Assembly (NCBI GenBank): GCA_015492755.1
Contig: WGEM01000107.1
Location: forward strand, 1-5,334
DNA length: 5,334 bases
Source of the DNA: Gemmatimonadota bacterium
GTDB taxonomy: Bacteria; Gemmatimonadota; Gemmatimonadetes; Longimicrobiales; Gaopeijiaceae
Direction: 5' to 3'
In this document: positions 1 to 5,334 of the stretch, in pieces
Layout: every line of letters starts with the position of its first letter
Position numbering within the stretch: the first letter of the stretch is position 1
The notes under the pieces: generated by a model
Told to the model about the DNA's origin: nothing
The model's database searches: none
What the model saw: the letters and a program-made list of their open reading frames with translations, nothing else
Position numbers and translations under genes: made by a program

Positions 1-75
1 CGCATCCGCACCCACCGCCTCTGGGAGCGGTATCTGGCGGCCCGGACCGGCGTGCCGCCCACCGAGTGGCACGCC
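1..75 (+). pseudogene. Inverted fragment of the DtxR-family regulator
   Basis: Plus-strand frame 1 encodes 25 residues (RTHRLWERYLAARTGVPP at codons 3-20, then TEWHA). They repeat the minus-strand regulator's residues 110-128 with two substitutions (Leu to Arg at codon 1, Asp to Ala at codon 14). The fragment then continues in a family-like way past the point where the minus-strand copy fails. From memory, GVPxxEWHA is usual at this place in bacterial DtxR-like proteins, so this fragment shows the likely true continuation. After base 75 the frame is antisense noise. It is either the 3' side of a second, inverted gene copy or the sense side of a fold-back artefact. The upstream part lies outside the window. 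Confidence 0.7.
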
Positions 76-123
76 GGTCCGGTCCGCCAGATACCGCTCC
101 CAGAGGCGGTGGGTGCGGATGAG
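1..123. repeat. Near-perfect 123-base palindrome (inverted repeat, 56-base arms)
   Basis: Bases 1-56 and 68-123 are reverse complements around an axis at base 62, with two mismatches (2/122 and 41/83) and an 11-base centre (57-67). Both arms carry the same stretch of the DtxR-family gene in opposite directions. The innermost arms are GGCGTGCC (49-56) and GGCACGCC (68-75), a natural 8-base inverted repeat able to prime a snap-back. The plus-strand reading of 1-75 continues family-like through the centre (GVPPTEWHA), while the minus-strand reading becomes GVPLGGRHA. This pattern fits a fold-back chimera from amplification or assembly, or a genuine inverted duplication. It does not resemble a terminator: it lies inside a coding domain and has no T-tract. 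Confidence 0.93.
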
Positions 124-450
124 TCGCAGCGCCGCATCCCGACCCTCGTCGGTGGTCCGGGGGCCGTCGGCGTCGAGGCGGACCTGGCCCATCTCCTCCA
201 GCGCCCGCAGGAGGCGCGCCGCGTGGCTCCGGCTGACGCCGAGGCGCCCCGCCAGACTCTCCAGCGTGCAGGGGCGTCCCTCGGCCTCGCACGAGTACAC
301 GTGCTTCAAGGCGTCTTCCATGCGGACCCGCTCCGTGAGCCGCGCACGCTCGCGCAGGCGCGCCAGAAGCCCGCGGCGGGGCCAGAGCACCGCCGCCGAC
401 ACGAGGGCGAGGAGCACGAAGACGCTCAGCGCCTGAATGGGGTCCACCAT
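1..450 (-). CDS. DtxR/MntR-family metal-dependent transcriptional regulator with N-terminal membrane segment, partial and disrupted at its 3' end
   Basis: Reading leftward from ATG at 450 gives 150 codons with no stop before the window edge. Residues 8-23 are a hydrophobic segment followed by an Arg-rich stretch (25-43), which suggests a single membrane anchor facing the cytoplasm. Residues 44-127 match the DtxR/MntR fold: an M-E-D start (D46 aligns with the MntR metal ligand Asp8), a winged helix-turn-helix at about 62-93 (SLAGRLGVSRSHAARLLRAL), then THRLWERYL at 113-121, whose H114 and E118 align with DtxR site-1 ligands His79 and Glu83. Family members use Fe2+ or Mn2+ as co-repressor; which metal applies here is not visible. 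MntR Glu11 is replaced by Lys (K49). After GVP (126-128) the family resemblance stops because the sequence enters a palindrome, so residues 129-150 are probably not authentic. A GGGAGAGG ribosome site (462-469) lies 11 bases before the ATG. The family call is firm; the anchor is a prediction. Confidence 0.85.
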   Translation of the reverse strand, partial: MVDPIQALSVFVLLALVSAAVLWPRRGLLARLRERARLTERVRMEDALKHVYSCEAEGRPCTLESLAGRLGVSRSHAARLLRALEEMGQVRLDADGPRTTDEGRDAALRLIRTHRLWERYLADRTGVPLGGRHAGPGRQIPLPEAVGADA

Positions 451-475
451 GCGAAACCGAACCTCTCCCGCAGTT

Positions 476-491
476 TTTAGGACAGGCTAAA
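476..491. promoter_or_regulatory. Candidate DtxR-family operator (metal box)
   Basis: TTTAGGACAGGCTAAA is an inverted repeat with perfect 5-base arms TTTAG (476-480) and CTAAA (487-491). It resembles the TTAGG...CCTAA core of DtxR/IdeR-type operators, differing at one inner base of the right half. It lies 26 bases upstream of the ATG of the divergent DtxR-family gene and overlaps its predicted -10 region, as expected for autorepression. It stands out as an A/T-rich island in very GC-rich DNA. It could also influence guaA, which diverges from the same gap. Binding is inferred. Confidence 0.5.
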
Positions 492-518
492 TCTCTGGTG
501 AGCGCCGGAGCGCGTCAA
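490..518 (-). promoter_or_regulatory. Weak sigma-70-like promoter for the DtxR-family gene
   Basis: On the minus strand TTGACG (518-513) matches five of six consensus -35 bases. A 17-base spacer is followed by GAGATT (495-490), a poor -10 match with three of six. The -10 abuts the candidate metal box, which fits repression by steric block. The weak -10 keeps confidence low. Confidence 0.28.
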
Positions 519-599
519 GACGCCGCGCGGGACTTCCCCCCGGGGCCGGAGCCGGACATCATTCGAGCCTCCGCCCCTTCCCTCTCCAACCACCGCACC

Positions 600-2420
600 G
601 TGAACCACCACCGCATCGCCGTCATCGACTTCGGAGGGCAGTACGCCCATCTCATCGCCACGAAGATCCGGCGCCGGGGCGTCCTGGCGGAGATCCGCCA
701 GCCCGAAGATCCCGTGGAGGCCTTCCTTCCCTACCGGGGCATCGTCATCTCCGGGAGCCCCAGCCTGGCGTCGCACGGCGAGGACTCGGCCTACACCAAG
801 GAGATCTACGACCTGGACGTCCCCATCCTGGGATTCTGCTTCGGGCACCAGGAGATCGCGAAGCACTACGGCGGCACGGTGGTGCACGGCGGCCGGGAAT
901 GGGGACGGGCCCTCCTCCACGTCCTGGAGACGGAGCACCCCCTCTTCGCGGGGCTGGACCCGGTGGAGCAGGTCTGGATGAGCCACTACGACTCCGTCAC
1001 CGCGCTGGGCCCCGGGTTCCGGGAGCTGGGCTACACCGTCACCGGAGGGGGCGACGAGCACCGCTTCGCCGCCATCGGCTCCGACGTGCACCGCCGCTAC
1101 GGGTTCCAGTTCCACCCGGAGGTGGACGACACCCTCCACGGCGAGGAGATGATCGCCAACTTCGTGCTGCGCGTCTGCGGCTGCCGTCCCACCTGGTCCA
1201 TGGAGGCCTACCTGGACACCATCGTGGACCGGGTGCGGGAGCAGGTGGGGGACCGCTCGGTCTTCCTCCTGGCCTCGGGCGGCGTCGACTCCACGGTGGC
1301 GGCCGTCATCCTGGGGCGGGCGCTGGGGCCGGAGCGGCTCCACCTGCTGCACATCGACAACGGCCTGATGCGGCTGGATGAGAGCGCACAGGTGCTGAAG
1401 ATGTTCGCGGAGCTGAGGCTGGACCGGAACCTCCACTTCGTGGACGCCTCCGAAGACTTTCTGCGCGCCCTGGAAGGCGTGACGGATCCGGAGGAGAAGC
1501 GACGCCGCATCGGGAACACCTTCGTGGAGGTCTTCCAGCGGGAGGCCCGGCGCCTGGGGATCGAGCGCCACCTTCTGGGCCAGGGCACCATCTACCCCGA
1601 CACCATCGAGACCGGCGGCACCCGCAGGGCCGACACCATCAAGACGCACCACAACCGGGTGCCCGTCATCGAACGCATGATCGCGGAAGGACGGGTGGTG
1701 GAGCCGCTGGCGGAGCTGTACAAGGTGGAGGTGCGGGAGCTGGGCCGGAAGCTGGGGCTCCCGGACGAAGCCATCCATCGCCACCCCTTTCCCGGCCCCG
1801 GGCTGGGGGTGCGCCTCCTGTGTTCCGACGGCCGGGAGGACCGCGCCGGGCTGGCCGGGGCCGAGGAGGCGCTGCCGGCGGTGGCGGCGCGCTTCGGCCT
1901 CCGGGCGCTGGCGCTCCCCATCCGGTCGGTGGGCGTGAAGGCGGACCTGAGGGCGTACGAACACCCCGTCCTCCTCACCGGCGAGGCGCCGTGGGAGCGT
2001 ATCCTGGAAGCGGTATCCGCCATCACCAAGACCGTCCCCGGCATCAACCGCTGCGTGCTCAACCTCTCCGGCGAGCACCCCCGCAGGGCGCGCGTCCTTC
2101 CGGCGGGCGTCACGCGGGCGCGCCTGGAGACCCTGCGCCGTGCCGACGCGGTGGTGATGGATGCGCTCCGCCGCTTCGGGCTTGATCGCCGCGTCTGGCA
2201 GTGCCCGACGGTGCTGGTGCCGCTGGCGCTGGACGACGCCGACGGCGAGACGGTGGTGGTGCGGCCGGTGCGCTCGGAGCGGGCCATGACGGCGACGCCG
2301 GTGGACCTACCTCCGGAGGTGCTCCGTCACCTCAGAGACGAACTCCTGGCGCTGGAGGGCGTGGGCGCCGTCGCGCTGGACGTCACGTCCAAGCCCCCCG
2401 GTACCATCGAGTGGGAGTAG
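600..2420 (+). CDS. guaA: GMP synthase (glutamine-hydrolysing), long type with duplicated dimerisation region
   Basis: Converts XMP, ATP and glutamine to GMP, the last step of guanine nucleotide synthesis, in the cytosol. From the GTG at 600 it has 606 residues. The class I glutamine amidotransferase domain (about 4-185) has the catalytic triad C80 (GFCFGHQ), H172 and E174 (FQFHPEV). The ATP-pyrophosphatase domain carries the P-loop SGGVDS (226-231), IDNG, GTIYPD and HPFPGPG (395-401). The C-terminal part is about 210 residues from HPFPGPG to the end, against about 125 in E. coli from memory. It holds two related blocks, LPIRSVGVK...GINR (439-484) and LETLRRAD...SKPPGTIEWE (509-606), as in eukaryotic GMP synthase. 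The invariant C-terminus is present. An in-frame GTG at 498 would add 34 Pro/Ala-rich residues; 600 is preferred because motif positions then match E. coli numbering (Cys86, His181), although neither start has a strong ribosome site. Convergent with the lipoprotein gene, 36 bases apart. Confidence 0.96.
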   Translation: MNHHRIAVIDFGGQYAHLIATKIRRRGVLAEIRQPEDPVEAFLPYRGIVISGSPSLASHGEDSAYTKEIYDLDVPILGFCFGHQEIAKHYGGTVVHGGREWGRALLHVLETEHPLFAGLDPVEQVWMSHYDSVTALGPGFRELGYTVTGGGDEHRFAAIGSDVHRRYGFQFHPEVDDTLHGEEMIANFVLRVCGCRPTWSMEAYLDTIVDRVREQVGDRSVFLLASGGVDSTVAAVILGRALGPERLHLLHIDNGLMRLDESAQVLKMFAELRLDRNLHFVDASEDFLRALEGVTDPEEKRRRIGNTFVEVFQREARRLGIERHLLGQGTIYPDTIETGGTRRADTIKTHHNRVPVIERMIAEGRVVEPLAELYKVEVRELGRKLGLPDEAIHRHPFPGPGLGVRLLCSDGREDRAGLAGAEEALPAVAARFGLRALALPIRSVGVKADLRAYEHPVLLTGEAPWERILEAVSAITKTVPGINRCVLNLSGEHPRRARVLPAGVTRARLETLRRADAVVMDALRRFGLDRRVWQCPTVLVPLALDDADGETVVVRPVRSERAMTATPVDLPPEVLRHLRDELLALEGVGAVALDVTSKPPGTIEWE

Positions 2421-2456
2421 CACCGGGCGGGAGCCCCGCGCCAGAGGATCGGCGGA

Positions 2457-2858
2457 TCAGTAGATCCCGCTCCGGCGGAAGCGGTAGACGTACTGCAGGA
2501 AGCCGCCCTTCCCCAGCGAGGCGATCTCGTCGTACTCCAGGCGGTCGTCCAGCAGCACCGAGAGGCGCACCCCCTCCACCGTCTCGTAGTCGTTCTTCAG
2601 GATGGCGGTGAAGCGCGCCTCCGAGTTGAGCTGGTACGTCTCGTTGTAGTTCCCCGTGAGGGGGATGGTGTCGATGTTGTTGTAGACCAGGTCCCCGGTG
2701 TTCACCACCTCGAAACGGGTGGACACGATGAGGAGGAGGGGGTTCTCGGCGTTGGCCTCCACGATGACGGTGGCCGTCTCGGGAGGGTTCTCCTCGCTGG
2801 TGCAGGCCGCCGCAAGGAGGGCCAGCACGGGGAGGAGGAGAAAGCGTCGGATCTGCAC
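2457..2858 (-). CDS. Small predicted lipoprotein of unknown function
   Basis: 133 residues from a GTG start. The N-terminus is a lipoprotein signal: Arg at 4-5, a hydrophobic core at 6-17, and the lipobox LAAAC with the lipidated cysteine at C19. Asp is absent at +2 (Thr20), so by the enterobacterial rule it would go to the outer membrane; whether that rule applies here is unknown. The mature part is short, rich in beta-branched residues, and alternates hydrophobic with polar positions (VIVEANAENPLLLIVSTRF, FLQYVYRFRR near the end), suggesting a small beta-sandwich. I do not recognise a family. It diverges from the ZIP-like gene and converges on guaA. The start is supported by GGAG five bases upstream and by the correctly placed signal peptide. 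Confidence 0.85.
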   Translation of the reverse strand: MQIRRFLLLPVLALLAAACTSEENPPETATVIVEANAENPLLLIVSTRFEVVNTGDLVYNNIDTIPLTGNYNETYQLNSEARFTAILKNDYETVEGVRLSVLLDDRLEYDEIASLGKGGFLQYVYRFRRSGIY

Positions 2859-2863
2859 GGCTA

Positions 2864-2867
2864 CTCC
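2864..2867 (-). promoter_or_regulatory. Ribosome binding site that decides the lipoprotein GTG start
   Basis: GGAG on the minus strand lies five bases before the GTG at 2858. It supports that GTG as the start; the resulting signal peptide has normal length. Confidence 0.6.
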
Positions 2868-2941
2868 GGTTCCAGCGAAGAAGGGTCCTACGTCCGCCCT
2901 GAGGGCATCATCTGCATACGCCGCGGCGGCACACGGCTTAC

Positions 2942-2970
2942 CTTATGTTGAACCCCCACTGGGGACGCAA
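2942..2970 (-). promoter_or_regulatory. Possible promoter for the lipoprotein gene
   Basis: On the minus strand TTGCGT (2970-2965) and CATAAG (2947-2942) are separated by 17 bases, with three and four of six consensus matches. This would give a leader of roughly 75-80 bases. It is the most A/T-rich spot in the divergent gap. Weak evidence. Confidence 0.25.
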
Positions 2971-2979
2971 GCGTTCCCC
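2961..2979. repeat. Inverted repeat in the divergent lipoprotein / ZIP-like intergenic gap
   Basis: GGGGACGCAAGCGTTCCCC has arms GGGGACGC (2961-2968) and GCGTTCCCC (2971-2979), complementary apart from one extra T, around AA. It overlaps the possible lipoprotein -35 element and lies 26 bases before the ZIP-like start, so it could be an operator acting on both genes. No T-tract follows, so it is not a terminator. The rest of the gap (2859-3004) shows nothing further I can support. Confidence 0.4.
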
Positions 2980-3004
2980 CGCCTGAGTACCGCCCGGATC
3001 TCCC

Positions 3005-3637
3005 ATGACCGCACTCCTCGCCGCCCTCGTGGCGCCGGCGCTGGGCCCGATTCTGTACGTCGTCTTCCACGGGCGCGAGCGCTTCGTGCGCGCGGTGGAC
3101 GCCTTCGTCTACGTGGCGGTCCCGCTCCTGGTCCTCGGCCAGGTGCTCCCCTACGCGTGGGAGGAAGCGAGCTGGGTGCCGGTGCTGGTGCTGGCCGCGG
3201 GGGCACTCCTGCCGGAGGCGCTGGAGCGCGTGGTGGCCCGCCTGGAGGAGCGCACCGACGACCTGGCGACGGTGGTGGGGCTCTCAGGACTGGTGCTCCA
3301 CGCCCTGCTGGAGGGCGCGGCGCTGGTGCCGGTGCGCCATCAGCCGGAGCAGCCCCTCGTGGCGGCCATCGTCCTGCACCGCATCCCCGTGGGCCTGGTG
3401 GTGTGGTGGCTGCTGCGTCCCCGCCACGGCCGGGGGATCGCCGCCACGGGGGTGGCGGCCCTCTGCTTCGCCACGCTGGGGGGCTACGCGCTGGGCTCGG
3501 GACTCGAGCCCTCGGCGCACGGTGCCGGGGTGGAACTCTACCAGGCCTTCGTGAGCGGCTCCCTCATGCACGTGGTCTTCCACCAGGGCCGCCACCACCA
3601 CACGGCGGAGGGCCACCACCAGGAACCGCTCGCCTGA
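3005..3637 (+). CDS. ZIP-like divalent metal transporter family membrane protein with His-rich C-terminus
   Basis: 210 residues with about seven hydrophobic segments (roughly 2-22, 34-50, 58-70, 88-110, 117-137, 143-163, 176-193). Segment 4 contains LHALLEGAAL (H99, E103) and segment 5 contains VLHRIPVGL (H125). Their H-x-x-x-E-G and H-x-I-P-x-G patterns match the paired metal-site motifs of ZIP transporters (HNFPEG and HNIPEG in ZupT, from memory), except that the second motif lacks its acidic residue (V129). The tail carries a His cluster (H189, H193, H197-199, H204-205), common in metal-handling membrane proteins. It is short for a ZIP protein and begins directly with segment 1. The likely role is Zn2+/Fe2+/Mn2+ movement or sensing in the inner membrane; because of the degenerate second motif, transport activity is uncertain. 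The ATG lies six bases after a weak GGA and 146 bases from the divergent lipoprotein start. Confidence 0.75.
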   Translation: MTALLAALVAPALGPILYVVFHGRERFVRAVDAFVYVAVPLLVLGQVLPYAWEEASWVPVLVLAAGALLPEALERVVARLEERTDDLATVVGLSGLVLHALLEGAALVPVRHQPEQPLVAAIVLHRIPVGLVVWWLLRPRHGRGIAATGVAALCFATLGGYALGSGLEPSAHGAGVELYQAFVSGSLMHVVFHQGRHHHTAEGHHQEPLA

Positions 3638-3682
3638 GCCGGGTGGCCGGCGGAGGCGTCACCATGGCGCCGCCGCGCGCGG

Positions 3683-3829
3683 ATGGCGCTGCTGGGACCC
3701 GCGGCGGCGGAGCTGGAGCGACTGGCACGCGCAGGGGGCATGTCCACGCTGCGGGAGGACGCGGTGGCCAAGGTGCGGGCGGGAATCACCACCGCCGAAG
3801 AGGCCCTCCGCGTCACGCGAAACGCCTGA
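3683..3829 (+). pseudogene. Remnant of a GspE/PilB-type secretion or pilus ATPase C-terminus
   Basis: An ATG-started 48-residue reading frame contains LARAGGMSTLREDAV and AKVRAGITTAEEALRV. It closely resembles the extreme C-terminus of type II secretion GspE and type IV pilus PilB ATPases (A-x-x-x-GM-x-TLREDG-x-x-KV-x-x-G-x-TT-x-EEVLRVT). The Walker boxes and the rest of an ATPase of about 550 residues are missing. The same frame is open back to the ZIP-like stop at 3635-3637, but the 45 bases between do not resemble the family. No ribosome site precedes the ATG. The preserved motif and codon pattern suggest recent truncation, or a small stand-alone protein. The product is probably non-functional as an ATPase. 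Confidence 0.55.
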
Positions 3830-3853
3830 CGGCGGGCCAACGTCTGCGGCGCG

Positions 3854-5332
3854 CTACACTCGCGAGGTCATGGCGCGCAGGCACGCACCCACGTGCGCCA
3901 CGATGAGGTCCGCCTCCTCGGTGGTCACCTGGAAGTGGGGCGTGAACCTGAGGGAGTTCTCGCCTCCGTGGATGACCCCGATGCCGTGGAGCCGCATGTA
4001 CTCCTCGGCGCTCCCCTCGCCGTATGCCTTGATGGCGGGATCCAGCTCGCACGAGAAGAGGAGCCCGGTGCCCTGCACCCCCGTGATGGCGCCGTCCAGC
4101 TCGTCGGCCAGCGCCTGGAGCTTCGCCACGAACTCGTGGCCCCGCTCCACGATGTTGCGCCGCACCTCGTCGGTGACCATCCCCAGCACCGCCGTGCCCA
4201 CGTCCATGGCGCGGGGGTTGGCGGTCATGGTGTTCCCGTACACCCCCTTCCGGTAGAGTCCGGCGGCCCGGTCGTTCATGGCCAGGATGGAGAGGGGGTA
4301 CTGACCGGCGTTCAGCGCCTTGGAGTAGGTCTCCATGTCGGGACCCGGGAGCGCGCGGAAGCCCGGGTAGTCCACGATGGAGAGGTGCCCGGTGGCCCGC
4401 AGTCCCGCCTGGATGGAGTCCACCAGGAGGAGCGCGCCATGCGCCTCGGTGAGCTCCCGTGCGGCGGCGTAGAACTCCGGCGTCACCGCCACGCCGGGGT
4501 TCCCCTCGCCCATGACGGGCTCCATGAAGAAGGCCTCGATGAAGAAGCCCTCCTCGTCGGCGCGGCGAAACGCGGCCCGCAGCGCCTCCACGTCGTTGGG
4601 CGGCACCGTGAGGAGGTCATGGGCGTCGCGGAAGGTGGCCAGATGGCGGGTGTAGGCCGGGCGGGTGGAGTGGGAGAACTGCGCCGGACGGCCGGTGCGG
4701 CCGTGGAACCCGCCTTCCAGCGCCAGCTTCCGGATGGGCTTGCCTTCGTGGCGCCCGCCGGGATCGGTCTGGAGCTTCGCGTTGATATCGGTGATGCGTG
4801 ACGCCACCGACACCGACTCCGACCCCGAGTTCATCGCCAGGAAGTGGGTGAGCGGGCGCTCGCCGCCGCGCGTGTGGCCGATCTCCCGCTCCAGCGCCCG
4901 CACCAGCCGGAGCTGCGCCACGTTGGGCGTCATGACGTTGGCCATCACCTGAGGCGCGCTCATGGCCCGCAGCACCGGCTCGGGCGTGTGGCCGAAGCCC
5001 AGCATCCCGTAGCCGCCGTTGTCGTGGATCACCGCGCCCTTGAGCGTCACGATCCAGGGTCCTCGCGCCGCCAACGCCACGTACGGATTCACCGTGTCGT
5101 CGGCGTAGAAGTTCACGATGCGCTCCTGGACGCGGCGCACCTGCTCGGGCTCCTCCAGCCCGATGAGTTCATCGAACTCGCGGCGCACCGCCTCGAAGGC
5201 CTCGGCGGCGGCGGCCACGGCGGCGGGGAGCTCCGGGTCGCGTGCCGCGAAGTCAAGGATCGTCTCGTCGGACAGCCCGACGGTGCGGCGGGCGGGGCCC
5301 GCCTGCCTCAGCATCTGCAGGGTATCCATCAC
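3854..5332 (-). CDS. Class III PLP-dependent aminotransferase, substrate unknown
   Basis: 492 residues from GTG at 5332 (ATG at 5329 is equally possible; the true start may lie beyond the window edge). After a helical N-terminal region of about 90 residues comes a class III (ornithine/GABA aminotransferase-like) fold: NGGYGMLGFGH near 110-120, the phosphate-binding NSGSES (168-173), GGFHGRTG with H210, the PLP-ring aspartate D305 and Q308 in VDSIQAG, the Schiff-base lysine K338 in YSKALNAGQYP, YGNTMTANPRA, and the substrate-carboxylate-type arginine R462 in SLRFTPHF. The usual D-E-x-Q-x-G is D-S-I-Q-A-G, so the acidic residue after the aspartate is lost. The enzyme should move an amino group between an amino acid or diamine and a keto acid in the cytosol. 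Sequence alone does not fix the substrate. All catalytic residues are present, so it looks active. Confidence 0.9.
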   Translation of the reverse strand: MMDTLQMLRQAGPARRTVGLSDETILDFAARDPELPAAVAAAAEAFEAVRREFDELIGLEEPEQVRRVQERIVNFYADDTVNPYVALAARGPWIVTLKGAVIHDNGGYGMLGFGHTPEPVLRAMSAPQVMANVMTPNVAQLRLVRALEREIGHTRGGERPLTHFLAMNSGSESVSVASRITDINAKLQTDPGGRHEGKPIRKLALEGGFHGRTGRPAQFSHSTRPAYTRHLATFRDAHDLLTVPPNDVEALRAAFRRADEEGFFIEAFFMEPVMGEGNPGVAVTPEFYAAARELTEAHGALLLVDSIQAGLRATGHLSIVDYPGFRALPGPDMETYSKALNAGQYPLSILAMNDRAAGLYRKGVYGNTMTANPRAMDVGTAVLGMVTDEVRRNIVERGHEFVAKLQALADELDGAITGVQGTGLLFSCELDPAIKAYGEGSAEEYMRLHGIGVIHGGENSLRFTPHFQVTTEEADLIVAHVGACLRAMTSRV

Positions 5333-5334
5333 TC

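Noticed and set aside
1..123. Palindrome as intrinsic terminator, attachment site or insertion-sequence end
   Set aside because: It lies inside coding sequence, both arms encode the same protein stretch, and there is no T-tract, transposase or target duplication.
52..480. 142-codon plus-strand frame across the regulator region
   Set aside because: Only codons upstream of base 75 resemble a protein, and they are the inverted regulator fragment. The rest is antisense to the winged-helix domain.
477..2078. 533-codon open frame on the minus strand opposite guaA
   Set aside because: It lies antisense to a gene with complete catalytic motifs. Its product is a His/Gly/Val/Asp-rich string with no domain, typical of antisense frames in GC-rich DNA.
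2421..2456. Possible terminator between convergent guaA and lipoprotein genes (GGGC/GCCC at 2425-2437)
   Set aside because: The stem is only four pairs with no T-tract on either strand; such pairs are expected by chance at this GC content.
2698..3906. 402-codon plus-strand frame spanning the lipoprotein, gap and ZIP-like gene
   Set aside because: Crosses three better-supported genes in the wrong frame and is extremely Gly/Ala/Arg/Pro-rich.
3893..4801. 302-codon plus-strand open frame opposite the aminotransferase
   Set aside because: Antisense shadow of a fully motif-supported aminotransferase; low-complexity composition and no recognisable family.

Overview
The window is a compact, very GC-rich bacterial chromosome segment with short intergenic gaps and strongly GC-biased third codon positions. 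GTG starts, a lipobox lipoprotein (so a diderm-like envelope is plausible) and a membrane-anchored DtxR-family regulator would fit Gemmatimonadota or a related high-GC phylum. That placement is an impression from gene style, not a demonstrated assignment.

Layout from left to right. Bases 1-123 form a near-perfect palindrome lying inside a DtxR/MntR-type metal-dependent regulator gene. The gene reads leftward from a start at 450, and its 3' part is replaced by an inverted copy of itself. A DtxR-like operator (476-491) sits just upstream of its start. Diverging from it is guaA (about 600-2420, +), a GMP synthase of the long type with a doubled dimerisation region, the arrangement known from eukaryotic GMP synthases. 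Converging on guaA is a small lipoprotein gene of unknown function (2457-2858, -). A 146-base divergent gap with an inverted repeat separates the lipoprotein from a seven-helix ZIP-like metal-transporter-type protein with a His-rich tail (3005-3637, +). Next comes a 48-residue remnant resembling the C-terminus of a GspE/PilB secretion or pilus ATPase (3683-3829, +). A class III PLP aminotransferase (3854-5332, -) runs leftward from the right edge.

The genes do not form one operon; orientations alternate (-, +, -, +, +, -). The only functional link visible is metal homeostasis: a metal-dependent regulator with an apparent autoregulatory box, and about 2.5 kb away a ZIP-like membrane protein. 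guaA and the aminotransferase look like ordinary metabolic genes. I see no tRNA, rRNA, CRISPR, insertion sequence or convincing intrinsic terminator. I do not see a complete undescribed system. The items most worth a second look are the palindrome through the regulator gene, the eukaryote-like GuaA architecture, the membrane-anchored regulator with its box, and the secretion-ATPase remnant.
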